NCBI GenBank assembly: GCA_964513565.1 | Contig: CAZENE010000001.1 | Span: 62,001 to 126,000, forward strand | DNA: 64,000 nt | Direction: 5' to 3' | Source: Delta-02 sp964513565 | GTDB taxonomy: Bacteria; Desulfobacterota; Syntrophorhabdia; Syntrophorhabdales; Syntrophorhabdaceae | Shown here: piece by piece, positions 34,393 through 42,013 of the stretch | Layout: each line of letters starts with the position of its first letter | How positions within the stretch are numbered: the stretch's first letter is position 1 | The notes under the pieces: model-generated | What the model was told of the DNA's origin: nothing | What the model saw: only the letters and a program-made list of their open reading frames with translations | Databases searched by the model: none | Program-made: the position numbers and the translations under genes

Positions 34393-35556
34393 TTACGATC
34401 TTTTTTTCGAGGCCGACTGTTTGATGAGTTCGAGCCCGATAATATTCCTCTGGATCTGGTTTGTTCCTTCGTATATCTGAAGGATTTTGGCGTCACGCAT
34501 CATTTTTTCGACCGGATATTCCTTCATATACCCGTAGCCGCCGAAGACCTGTATTGCGTCGACAACCACCTTCATCGCCACATCGCTGGGAAAAACCTTG
34601 CTCATGGCAGACACTTTCGAGAAATCCTTCGGATTGCTGTCTATGTATCTGGCCACCGCATATACGAGTGCGCGCGCTGCCTCCACCTGTATCGCCATGT
34701 CGGCCAGCATATGCTGTATTGCCTGAAAAGAGACTATTTTCTTTTCGAACTGCTCTCTTTCACGAGCATACTGCACCGCTGCATCAAGAGCGCCATGTGC
34801 CACCCCCACTGCCTGCGCACCAATGCCCGGGCGTGTCCTGTCGAAGGTCCTCATGGTCAGGATAAAGCCCAAACCTTCTCTACCTATAACATTTTCTTTT
34901 GGAACTTTGCAATCCTGAAATACCAGCTCCCGGGTGGCCGACGCCCTGATCCCGAGCTTGTTCTCTTTTTTGCCGAATGTGAAGCCATCAATGCCTTTTT
35001 CGAGGATAAATGCAGTCGCGCCCCTGCCGCCTTTGCTGCGGTCCGTCATTGCCACAACGGTGTAGATCTCGGCCTCGCCGCCATTCGTGATCCATTGCTT
35101 GGTCCCGTTCAGGATGTAATGATCCCCATCCCTCTTTGCCTCGGTGCGGATGCTCTGCGCATCGGATCCGGCATTGGCTTCCGTAAGGCCGAAAGCGGCG
35201 AGCTTCTCACCGCTAGCTATCTGAGACAGGTACTTCTTTTTCTGCTCTTCAGAACCCCCAAGCAGGATAGGGTAGGCGCCAAGGAGGCTTGCAGCATAAC
35301 TTACCGAAACGCCCAGGCACGCCTTGCTGAGCTCCTCCACGACAATGCAGTTCTCGAAGGACCCGCCTCCCATCCCGCCGTATACCTCGGGAATGCTGAC
35401 CCCGAAAAGCCCCGCCTGGGCACAATGTTTCATTATCTCCCAGGGAAATTGCTGGTTTTCGTCAAGCTCCGCACGAACAGGCACAACCTTTTCTTCAGCT
35501 ATTCTTCGCGCCAGTTTCTGGATGCTTTTCTGATCTTCAGACAAAAAATAATCCAT
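34393..35556 (-). CDS. Acyl-CoA dehydrogenase in the fabH position
   Basis: 387 residues, typical of short/medium-chain acyl-CoA dehydrogenases. Flavin-binding LTEANAGSDAQSIRT and WITNGGEAEIY are present, as is the C-terminal catalytic Glu in QIYEGTNQIQRNIIG. Such enzymes oxidise acyl-CoA to enoyl-CoA, passing electrons to ETF. It sits four bases after plsX, exactly where fabH stands in the standard yceD-rpmF-plsX-fabH-fabD order. No etf genes are adjacent. A role in lipid remodelling, in a reversed direction making saturated acyl-CoA, or in branched-acyl supply is possible; none is shown by sequence. Confidence 0.93.
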   Translation of the reverse strand: MDYFLSEDQKSIQKLARRIAEEKVVPVRAELDENQQFPWEIMKHCAQAGLFGVSIPEVYGGMGGGSFENCIVVEELSKACLGVSVSYAASLLGAYPILLGGSEEQKKKYLSQIASGEKLAAFGLTEANAGSDAQSIRTEAKRDGDHYILNGTKQWITNGGEAEIYTVVAMTDRSKGGRGATAFILEKGIDGFTFGKKENKLGIRASATRELVFQDCKVPKENVIGREGLGFILTMRTFDRTRPGIGAQAVGVAHGALDAAVQYAREREQFEKKIVSFQAIQHMLADMAIQVEAARALVYAVARYIDSNPKDFSKVSAMSKVFPSDVAMKVVVDAIQVFGGYGYMKEYPVEKMMRDAKILQIYEGTNQIQRNIIGLELIKQSASKKRS

Positions 35557-35560
35557 ATAA

Positions 35561-36571
35561 TTATCTCTCCTTCACTTTCTGCATCGATTGGTAGTCCCGC
35601 ATGGTTTCGCTTATAGATTCCCTGAGGCCTTTCTCTACAAATGTTTTTGCAAGGAGAATTGCATTGCGCATGGCCTTTTGGTTCGATTTTCCATGGCAGA
35701 TGATGGAAACCCCGTCTACGCCGAGAAGCGGCGCTCCGCCGGTTTCCGAATAGTCCGCCTTTTTCCGGAACTCCTTGAAAAGGTCTTTCAACAGGAGGTA
35801 TCCCATTTTTGCTTTCACGCTCTTGCGGATACCTTCCTTAAAAAATGCAATGATAAGGTCTGCGACCCCTTCACTGATCTTGAGTGCGATATTCCCGACA
35901 AAACCGTCGCTTACCACGACATCGGTCCTGCCATTATACATATCAGTCCCTTCGACGTAACCGAGATAGTGGAGCCCGAACTCTTTGATGAGGGTGTGCG
36001 CTTCCCGTGTCAGCTCGTTCCCTTTTGATACCTCTTCGCCATTCGACAGGATCCCGACCCTTGGCGAAGCGATCCCCAGGACCGAAGAGGCAAACGCGTT
36101 GCCCATAAGGGCAAACTGGGCCAGATGGCTCGGTTTGCAGTCAACGGTTCCCCCTGCATCGAGGAGTATGGAAACCCCTTCGCCGATGCGCGGATGGATG
36201 GTGGCAATGGCGGGCCTGTCGACGCCGGGGATCCGTCCCAGTGTGAAAATGGCAAATGCCATTGCCGCGCCGGAATTCCCCGCTGAAACCACGGCATCGA
36301 CCTCGCCTCTCTTATGAAGATCGAATGCGCGGTTCATCGATGAATCCTTTTTTTTCCTCAGGGCGTTGGACGGGGTTTCATTCATCTCAACGCAGACGGG
36401 CGTATGGACCATGTCGAGATTGACATTGTCCGTGACGAAAGGTTTCATTTTTTCGACATCGCCGACGAGAACTATAGATGCGAGGCCATCGCGTGAGACT
36501 GATTGTGCACCTTTAACGATCTCAAGGGGGGCGAAATCACCTCCCATTCCGTCAACGGCAATCCGTATCAT
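35561..36571 (-). CDS. plsX: Phosphate acyltransferase PlsX
   Basis: 336 residues. It makes acyl-phosphate from acyl-ACP for the PlsY route to phospholipids. N-terminal IRIAVDGMGGDFAP and MAFAIFTLGRIPGVDRPAIA, LDAGGTVDCKPSHLAQFALMG, VSDGFVGNIALKISEG and GGAPLLGVDGVSIICHG are all family hallmarks. It is seven bases after rpmF and four before the acyl-CoA dehydrogenase. Confidence 0.96.
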   Translation of the reverse strand: MIRIAVDGMGGDFAPLEIVKGAQSVSRDGLASIVLVGDVEKMKPFVTDNVNLDMVHTPVCVEMNETPSNALRKKKDSSMNRAFDLHKRGEVDAVVSAGNSGAAMAFAIFTLGRIPGVDRPAIATIHPRIGEGVSILLDAGGTVDCKPSHLAQFALMGNAFASSVLGIASPRVGILSNGEEVSKGNELTREAHTLIKEFGLHYLGYVEGTDMYNGRTDVVVSDGFVGNIALKISEGVADLIIAFFKEGIRKSVKAKMGYLLLKDLFKEFRKKADYSETGGAPLLGVDGVSIICHGKSNQKAMRNAILLAKTFVEKGLRESISETMRDYQSMQKVKER

Positions 36572-36578
36572 CCGATTA

Positions 36579-36761
36579 TCAGGCTTCCTCGGTCGCTATA
36601 TACTGTTTTCCTTTGTACATCCCGCACTTCGGGCATACCGCGTGAGGAAGCTTCGGCTCTTTACAATTTGGGCAGGCCACGACCGTAACAGGAGATGCCG
36701 TGTAATGGGTCCGTCTCTTGTCCCGTCTTGCCTTCGCAGTTTTTCGTTTTGGTACAGCCAT
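36579..36761 (-). CDS. rpmF: 50S ribosomal protein L32
   Basis: 60 residues: MAVPKRKTAKARRDKRRTHY start and a zinc ribbon CPNC...CPKC (Cys-containing form of L32). Placed between yceD (13 bases) and plsX, the conserved order linking ribosome and lipid synthesis. Confidence 0.96.
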   Translation of the reverse strand: MAVPKRKTAKARRDKRRTHYTASPVTVVACPNCKEPKLPHAVCPKCGMYKGKQYIATEEA

Positions 36762-36774
36762 GATGAACTCCTTG

Positions 36775-37290
36775 TTAATTTAAGAAAGATTTCAATTTTT
36801 CTCCGAGGAGGCTTAAAGGCGCCTCGGGACAATCGCATTTTTCAGTGTTCCGGTTCTTCCCACATTGGGGGCAAATTCCCTTACATGCCTCACTGCATAA
36901 TGGCCGTACGGGCATGTTGAGCATTACCTCCTCGTAAATAAAAGGATCGACATCTATTTCATCCCCTTCATAATAATAAACGTCAAGGTCTTCACCATGG
37001 AGTTCCAATTCGGGCGAATTGGGGATCTTCGTCCGGGGAACCAGCTTAACGGACATTTTCAGGGAAAGCTCGATATCGAATTCTTCGAGGCACCGGCCGC
37101 ATGCAAATTTAGCGGCTAAATTGACAGGCCCGTCGATCGTTACCGTGTCATCGAATTTCGCTATCGTAAGCTCATAGCGGGGAGGTCTTACGACACTGAA
37201 ATCTATGTCGTCAACCTTCGGGAACTGTGTAATATTCATTTCACCGTTCAGCACCAGTGTGTCTTCAATTTCTGAAAGTCGTATTAACAA
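36775..37290 (-). CDS. yceD: DUF177 / YceD family protein
   Basis: 171 residues. It starts at TTG 37290 with GAAGG at a suitable distance; no ATG is available near. The family Cys motif CGRCLEEF near the middle and a C-terminal CPQCGKNRNTEKCDC suggest metal binding; acidic stretch (ELELHGEDLDVYYYEGDEIDVD) as usual. YceD is linked with 23S rRNA accumulation in E. coli and plants. It is the first gene of the fab-rib operon. Confidence 0.9.
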   Translation of the reverse strand: MLIRLSEIEDTLVLNGEMNITQFPKVDDIDFSVVRPPRYELTIAKFDDTVTIDGPVNLAAKFACGRCLEEFDIELSLKMSVKLVPRTKIPNSPELELHGEDLDVYYYEGDEIDVDPFIYEEVMLNMPVRPLCSEACKGICPQCGKNRNTEKCDCPEAPLSLLGEKLKSFLN

Positions 37291-37315
37291 AGCTGCCTTC
37301 TTTTTAAAGATAGAT

Positions 37316-37345
37316 AATATAAAGAGTTTAACGTTTTCTTGTCAA
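37316..37345 (-). promoter_or_regulatory. Sigma70 promoter of yceD-fab-rib operon
   Basis: On the minus strand, consensus -35 TTGACA (37345-37340), 18-base spacer and -10 TATATT (37321-37316). The predicted start near 37309 gives a leader of about 19 bases that includes the Shine-Dalgarno of yceD. Confidence 0.65.
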
Positions 37346-37383
37346 GTAAATTAACCTGTTGTAACTCTTGCCTTTTTATGACA

Positions 37384-37621
37384 GTGTAAATCGTACGGCA
37401 TGAATCGTAAATCGTAAAGACGGTATGATCTCGGGGTTATTCCCCCGCTCTGTTATAGATCTGCCTCAAGGGCAGTCTTTCAATGATATCTCATTGAAGC
37501 GCCCTATGATGAATGATACTAAGTATTACCCATGTGCCCGGAATATTTTGTTACCTATGTACCCGTTTGGACAGCGTACATTGTTCTAACTCTTTACGCT
37601 TACGATTTACGATTCACGGTA
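37384..37621. repeat. Long two-armed heptad element upstream of the fab operon
   Basis: This element fills most of the 309-base spacer 37291-37599. Left arm 37384-37418: GTGTAAA-TCGTACG-GCATGAA-TCGTAAA-TCGTAAA. Right arm 37587-37621: TAACTCT-TTACGCT-TACGATT-TACGATT-CACGGTA. The arms are inverted complements over CGTAAATCGTAA. The DUF167 stop codon (37602-37600) is in the right arm, which also encodes its last five residues. The middle contains two copies of a TTACCYATGTRCCCG motif (see separate entry). No gene is seen in this spacer. Confidence 0.85.
37526..37565. repeat. Tandem TTACC-ATGT-CCCG motif, possible insertion-sequence end relic
   Basis: TTACCCATGTGCCCG at 37526-37540 and TTACCTATGTACCCG at 37551-37565 are 13/15 identical with a 25-base period. 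Spaced repeated motifs of this kind are found in the ends of insertion sequences, where transposase binds. No transposase fragment is seen, so this would be a solitary end. Confidence 0.4.
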
Positions 37622-37869
37622 TCACAAAGCAGGGCATCGAACTCCTTTTCGTCTATGGGAATTTCAACGATCTTCCTCCTGTCTTTTTCCCCCCGGACGA
37701 TCTTGATAGCCGACTTCCTGACCTCGAACACCTCTGCAAGGTATTTCATCAATTCTTCATTTGCCTTGCCCTCGAGCGGCTGTGCGGTCAGGCGTGCCGT
37801 AATATGTCGGCCGTCCCGCGACAGCATGCGTTTCTTTGCGTTAGGTATGACCTTTATCTCGATCTTCAT
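37600..37869 (-). CDS. DUF167 / YggU family protein
   Basis: 89 residues: IKVIPNAKKRML, VTAQ-like LTAQPLEGKANEELMKYLAEVFEV and IKIVRGEKDRRKIVEI match the DUF167 fold. Function unknown. It is encoded right after yggT (three bases), the standard yggT-yggU pairing. The C-terminus VNRKS and stop are read from a heptad repeat. Confidence 0.9.
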   Translation of the reverse strand: MKIEIKVIPNAKKRMLSRDGRHITARLTAQPLEGKANEELMKYLAEVFEVRKSAIKIVRGEKDRRKIVEIPIDEKEFDALLCDTVNRKS

Positions 37870-37872
37870 TGT

Positions 37873-38172
37873 TTAGATCTTAAGTGCAAGCTGAAGCAGA
37901 AGCCGCGTGAGAAGTTCTTGGAGAAATATGATCGCCAGCATCAGAATGAAGGGAGCAAAATCGATCATTCCTATCCGGGTTGGCAGCATTCTGGCTATAC
38001 GGTACGTCACCGGGTCGACGAGTCTGTAGACCAGCCTGATCGCAGGATTGTACGGGTTCGGCCGTATCCATGAAAAAAGAGCCCGGGCGAATATGATCCA
38101 GAAATAGATGGTAAAAGCTAAATTCAGTATTTTCGCAACCCAGAAAAGTAATGTTCCCGCGCCAGACATCAA
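37873..38172 (-). CDS. YggT family membrane protein
   Basis: 99 residues with two hydrophobic regions (about 5-32 and 70-97) around the conserved WIRPNPYNPAIRLVYRLVDPVTYRIARMLP. YggT proteins are linked with osmotic stress and, as CCB3/YlmG, with division or cytochrome assembly. A GAGG ribosome site precedes the ATG. It leads the yggT-DUF167 pair. Confidence 0.9.
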   Translation of the reverse strand: MMSGAGTLLFWVAKILNLAFTIYFWIIFARALFSWIRPNPYNPAIRLVYRLVDPVTYRIARMLPTRIGMIDFAPFILMLAIIFLQELLTRLLLQLALKI

Positions 38173-38190
38173 TGAACCTCTTCAAAAGGA

Positions 38191-38218
38191 TTGATAACTT
38201 ATAATTGATAACTATAAA
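38191..38218. repeat. Heptad repeat upstream of yggT
   Basis: Four units TTGATAA-CTTATAA-TTGATAA-CTATAAA in the 105-base spacer between mtaB and yggT. Units one and three are identical. AT-rich wording differs from the other heptads, so relationship to them is by period only. Confidence 0.6.
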
Positions 38219-38277
38219 GGTACAACAAAAGCCCGGAAAAGACAACCAGCAGGCATGAAAGGAAAAAAAGCCAGAGT

Positions 38278-39552
38278 TTATTCCTGAATACGCCCTGAGA
38301 CCATTCCACCTTCGACCCGTTCTATGACCACGGCGGTGGCCCTGTTTTCACGCAGCTTATCGTAGGGGATGTGAACGGGAATATAATTGTCCGTATAACC
38401 CCGCATATACCGGCCAAGGTAGCGCTTGCCTTCCGGTATGATCAGGGCCCGGGTCCCGACGAAACGCCTGTAAAAAGCCGCGCGCTTCGCCAGATCGAGG
38501 TCCTTGAGCCGTTTCACCCTGTCTTTCTTTTCCTTTTCCGGAACCGCCGCATCCATTGAAGCCGCGCGCGTTCCCGGCCGGGGGGAGAACGGAAACACAT
38601 GGAGGTAGGAGATGCGGGCGGACTCGAGGAAATCCCTCGTTTCTTCGAAGCATTCCGTATCTTCTCCCGGAAAACCTGCTATGACGTCCATACCAATGCC
38701 CGCATCCGGTATTTTTGTGAGCAGTCTATCGAGCAGTCCGCCAATGTAGCGTGCGCGGTAGGGCCTGCCCATTGCTTCCAGGATCCTGTCGCTGGCGCTT
38801 TGCAGGGGGAGGTGGAAGCTTTTTGCTATCTTGGGGGACCGGGCTGCGACAGCTATAAATTCATCATCGAACATAAGGGGATCGACCGAACTCAGTCGAA
38901 TGCGCCGCGGTGTTTCTAGGTCATCGAGGGCCCGCAAAAGATCGGTAAGCCCATATCCATATTCGCTGTCATGCCAGGCGGATATTTCGATGCCGGTCAG
39001 GACCACTTCCTGGATGCCGATCCCGGCCAACCTTTCCAGTAAGCCGCTTATCTCCGTGAAAGGCCTGCTGCGGGGTGCCCCCCTTGCAAAAGGGACGATG
39101 CAATAGCTGCAGAACCTGTCGCACCCATCCTGGATCTTGAGAAAGAACCGGGTTTTCCCCTCAAGACCCGGGTCCCGGGGCATGTCTTCCATGCCCAGCG
39201 CCTCCCGCGGTGAGACAAAGCACCCGTTCAGATCAATATAACGGTGGATGGAAAATTTTTCCGCCTGGCCGAGCACCGTATCGGCTCCGAAATTATCGCC
39301 GGGGTAAGCCTGGGCATGGCAGCCCGCCAGAATGATGCGTGCGGCCGGGTTCTCTCTCCTGAGCCGGTTGATGAAGCGGCGTATGTCGCGGACCGCGCCG
39401 CGGGTAACGGTGCAGGCGTTGATGATGACGAGCGAGGCCTCATTTCGGGGCGCCGGGACGAGGCCCTTTTCCTTGAGGCCCTGGGAAATTAGGGAGCTGT
39501 CCCATTGATTAGCCTTGCAGCCCGTCGTATGGAGGAAGAATCCGGGTTTCAT
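38278..39552 (-). CDS. mtaB: tRNA t6A37 methylthiotransferase MtaB
   Basis: 424 residues. An N-terminal MTTase domain (TTGCKANQWDS, INACTVTRGAVRDIRRFI, AGCHAQ) supplies three Cys for one Fe-S cluster; the radical-SAM motif is CDRFCSYCIVPFARG; a C-terminal TRAM-like tail follows. It converts t6A to ms2t6A. NQWDS replaces the usual NxxES in the first Cys loop. It overlaps the cysteine desulfurase by four bases, which may feed it sulfur. Confidence 0.93.
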   Translation of the reverse strand: MKPGFFLHTTGCKANQWDSSLISQGLKEKGLVPAPRNEASLVIINACTVTRGAVRDIRRFINRLRRENPAARIILAGCHAQAYPGDNFGADTVLGQAEKFSIHRYIDLNGCFVSPREALGMEDMPRDPGLEGKTRFFLKIQDGCDRFCSYCIVPFARGAPRSRPFTEISGLLERLAGIGIQEVVLTGIEISAWHDSEYGYGLTDLLRALDDLETPRRIRLSSVDPLMFDDEFIAVAARSPKIAKSFHLPLQSASDRILEAMGRPYRARYIGGLLDRLLTKIPDAGIGMDVIAGFPGEDTECFEETRDFLESARISYLHVFPFSPRPGTRAASMDAAVPEKEKKDRVKRLKDLDLAKRAAFYRRFVGTRALIIPEGKRYLGRYMRGYTDNYIPVHIPYDKLRENRATAVVIERVEGGMVSGRIQE

Positions 39553-40709
39553 TTCGGGTATAGGGGCGACATCTCGCGAAGCCTGCCGACGATGCCCGGG
39601 AGGACATTAAGGACATAATCGATATCCTCTTCGGTATTTCCCCATCCGAGGCTGAAACGCAAGGCGCTCTGGCAGACCGAACCGGGTATGCCCATCGCCA
39701 GCAGGACATGTGACGGCTCGTTGGAGCCGGATGAGCATGCAGACCCGGAAGAAACAGCGATACCTTTTCTGTCGAGTGAAAAAAGAAGGGACTCTGATTC
39801 AACGAACTCAAAACTGAGATTGAGCGTATTGGGAACGCGCTCCGTGGGATGGCCGTTCAGCCGGACATCGTCTATGCGCTCCATTATACCCTGGAGCAGG
39901 CGGCTTCGCAGCCGCTCCAGATTGGCCGTGTTCTCGTCAGCATGAATTCCCGCCAGTTCGCATGCCTTTCCAAAGGCGACTATGCCGATAACGTTCTCTG
40001 TCCCCGCCCTTCTTCCCGCCTCCTGGTGGCCTCCATGGATCAGATTGCCAAGAACTGTCCCTTCGCGTACATAAAGCCCGCCGACACCCTTGGGGGCATA
40101 TACCTTGTGTCCCGAAAAGCTCGCAAGGTCTACTCCGAGGTCCGTCATATCGACCTTTATCTTCCCGAGTGCCTGCACCATATCGGAATGAAAAGGGATG
40201 CCGCTCTCATGGGCGATATGCGCTATATCTTTTATGGGCATCACCGTACCCGTTTCGTTGTTCGCGTACATGATGGAAATGAGTATCGTGTCTTTTCGGA
40301 TCGCGTCCTTCACGTCGTCGGGATCGACGCGCCCGAATCCATCTACGGGGACGTAGGTAACCGGAAAACCCTTTGTTTCGAGATAGCGGCACACATTCAG
40401 CACGGCGGGGTGCTCGACCGTCGATGTGATGATGTGGCCTTTTTTGCTGCCTGCCGCACAGGCAATTCCCTTGATCGCATGGTTATCGGCCTCGGAACCG
40501 CAGCTCGTAATGACGATCTCTCCCGTCTTCGCCCCGATCATGGCGGCGATACTTTCCCGGGCGGCATCATACGAGGCTTTGACATCCCTTCCTGCAAAAT
40601 GGATGCTTGACGGGTTGCCGAATAGTCCGTTCAGGAATGGTCTTATGGTTTCGGCCACTTCAGGGTGAATAGGTGTCGTGGCGTTATTATCGAGATATAC
40701 GCGGCGCAT
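39549..40709 (-). CDS. Cysteine desulfurase, NifS/IscS family
   Basis: 386 residues. PLP enzyme that frees sulfur from cysteine. Motifs: YLDNNATTPIHPEV, GNPSSIHFAGR, SEADNHAIKG, PLP-lysine SGHKVYAPKGVGGL and catalytic Cys loop SSGSACSSGSNEPSHVL. The RGTENVIGIVAFG segment is typical of the NifS/IscS branch. No iscU follows; instead mtaB is coupled by a four-base overlap and a NIL-ferredoxin precedes it by six bases. Confidence 0.94.
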   Translation of the reverse strand: MRRVYLDNNATTPIHPEVAETIRPFLNGLFGNPSSIHFAGRDVKASYDAARESIAAMIGAKTGEIVITSCGSEADNHAIKGIACAAGSKKGHIITSTVEHPAVLNVCRYLETKGFPVTYVPVDGFGRVDPDDVKDAIRKDTILISIMYANNETGTVMPIKDIAHIAHESGIPFHSDMVQALGKIKVDMTDLGVDLASFSGHKVYAPKGVGGLYVREGTVLGNLIHGGHQEAGRRAGTENVIGIVAFGKACELAGIHADENTANLERLRSRLLQGIMERIDDVRLNGHPTERVPNTLNLSFEFVESESLLFSLDRKGIAVSSGSACSSGSNEPSHVLLAMGIPGSVCQSALRFSLGWGNTEEDIDYVLNVLPGIVGRLREMSPLYPK

Positions 40710-40715
40710 CGAAGT

Positions 40716-41126
40716 TTACTCGAAAGAAACGCTCATAGCCTTGACGGGACAAACCCCGACGCACAACTCACAGGCAACGCAGCGCGTGTAATCAAATTCT
40801 ATGGTCATCGACCTTCTGTCCTTTATGTAGAGGGCCTCCGTCGCACAGACGCTCGTGCAGAGCCCGCAATGTACGCATTTTACCTCATCCCGGTTAATAT
40901 CGCGCTCTATCGGCTCTACGTTTATATCCAGGCTGTTCAAGTATTTCATGCCCTTCTTGAAGTTCGTCTCCGTTCCTTCAAGCTCCATGACCATAAGGGA
41001 TTCCGCCTTCGGCGAAATATTCGCCCTCAGGATATTGAATATGAGGTTGTAATCTTTTACGAGCCTGTACACGATCGGCTTATCGATCGTCTCTCTTTTA
41101 AACCGGAGAATAATCCTCTTTTTCAT
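40716..41126 (-). CDS. NIL-domain ferredoxin (2[4Fe-4S])
   Basis: 136 residues. The N-terminal half (about 1-75) is a NIL domain (IILRFKRETIDKPIVYRLVKDYNLIFNILRANISP), often seen on methionine ABC transporters and on ferredoxins of this type. The C-terminal half has two cluster motifs, CVHCGLCTSVC and CVACELCVGVC, each followed by a CP-like closing Cys. Such proteins are associated with homocysteine/methionine sulfur transfer in anaerobes. Position before the cysteine desulfurase supports a sulfur-mobilisation role. Confidence 0.92.
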   Translation of the reverse strand: MKKRIILRFKRETIDKPIVYRLVKDYNLIFNILRANISPKAESLMVMELEGTETNFKKGMKYLNSLDINVEPIERDINRDEVKCVHCGLCTSVCATEALYIKDRRSMTIEFDYTRCVACELCVGVCPVKAMSVSFE

Positions 41127-41173
41127 TGGTTCCTCACACTCTCATGAGCAAAACATTAAGGACCTTTAGGGCT

Positions 41174-41914
41174 TTATATCTCGACAATATCGAGATCGCC
41201 CCATGCTCCAAGCTGATCGCCCAGAATAATCAATATCGCCGTGATATCGGGAAATTTCTGTCCTTCTTCGATGGCCCGTGCAATATCGTCCTTCTTTTTT
41301 ACAATATTACCGAGGTAAGTTGCAAGTCCGTCGGCAAATAGAGCGGAGCGCCCGAGAATGCATACCGCGTCGGCCTTTCCGAAGCTTAAGGAATGCCCCA
41401 CCGTCCCCGACGATGTGCAGACCCCCCGTGCCCTGAACGCCGGCGGCAGTTTGATCCCGATATGCCCGCTGAAGGCGGACCTACCCGCGTGGATCTGTAT
41501 GGTCCTTTCGACGGATGTCCTGAGATAGATGTCGCCGCCGTTCTCGATAATGAAATCCTGCGTCAGGTCATCGATATCCCTTCCTATATATTCGGAAACC
41601 GCACCGGCGACGGTCGCCATCGGGCCCACGCCGATCGCGGCAGATGCGCGGATCATCTCCCGGACGATGGGCGGCGCGACCGGGTCGTCGCTCATGGGAA
41701 CGAGGGAACCTTGGAATGTCGGATTGCTATTAATATATCCTTCGAGTTGGTATCGGTATACAAGGACGCGTTCCCTGATAAATCCGCTCAGGTCATGGCG
41801 CGTACAGCAGAAAAGATCGGTTTCATTGTGCCGCACCTCATAACATACGAGTTCCTCCGGACGCGAGATGTTCCGGTAGAACCTTTCTTCATAGCCTGTC
41901 GATCGCTTCATCAT
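41174..41914 (-). CDS. UPF0280 family protein
   Basis: 246 residues from ATG 41914 (tandem ATGATG); the frame is open to 42343, but that part lies antisense to the regulator gene. Family blocks: VPMSDDPVAPPIVREMI, ASAAIGVGPMATVAGAVSEYIG, ENGGDIYLRT, GVCTSSGTVGHSLSFGKADAVCILG. The family is of unknown function, with a fold resembling ApbE. In methanogens and anaerobes it neighbours NIL-ferredoxins, as it does here (47 bases away). It is divergent from the HTH/ligand-binding regulator. Confidence 0.88.
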   Translation of the reverse strand: MMKRSTGYEERFYRNISRPEELVCYEVRHNETDLFCCTRHDLSGFIRERVLVYRYQLEGYINSNPTFQGSLVPMSDDPVAPPIVREMIRASAAIGVGPMATVAGAVSEYIGRDIDDLTQDFIIENGGDIYLRTSVERTIQIHAGRSAFSGHIGIKLPPAFRARGVCTSSGTVGHSLSFGKADAVCILGRSALFADGLATYLGNIVKKKDDIARAIEEGQKFPDITAILIILGDQLGAWGDLDIVEI

Positions 41915-41978
41915 CTGAATTTTAATCCGCTCTGCGGCCCCTCGCCGGAAAACCGACGGATTATTATAATATCTTGGA

Positions 41979-42007
41979 TTGATTATGGGAAATCTTTTCG
42001 CTATAAT
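41979..42007 (+). promoter_or_regulatory. Sigma70 promoter of HTH/ligand-binding regulator
   Basis: -35 TTGATT (41979-41984), 17-base spacer, perfect -10 TATAAT (42002-42007). An in-frame GTG follows at 42008 and ATGs at 42014 and 42023, so the transcript would begin at or beside the ATG at 42014. No Shine-Dalgarno is present. Confidence 0.6.
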
Positions 42008-42013
42008 GTGAAC

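Noticed and set aside
37384..37621. CRISPR-like array
   Set aside because: Units are 7 bases, contiguous and inverted between arms; no spacers of 25-40 bases and no cas genes anywhere.
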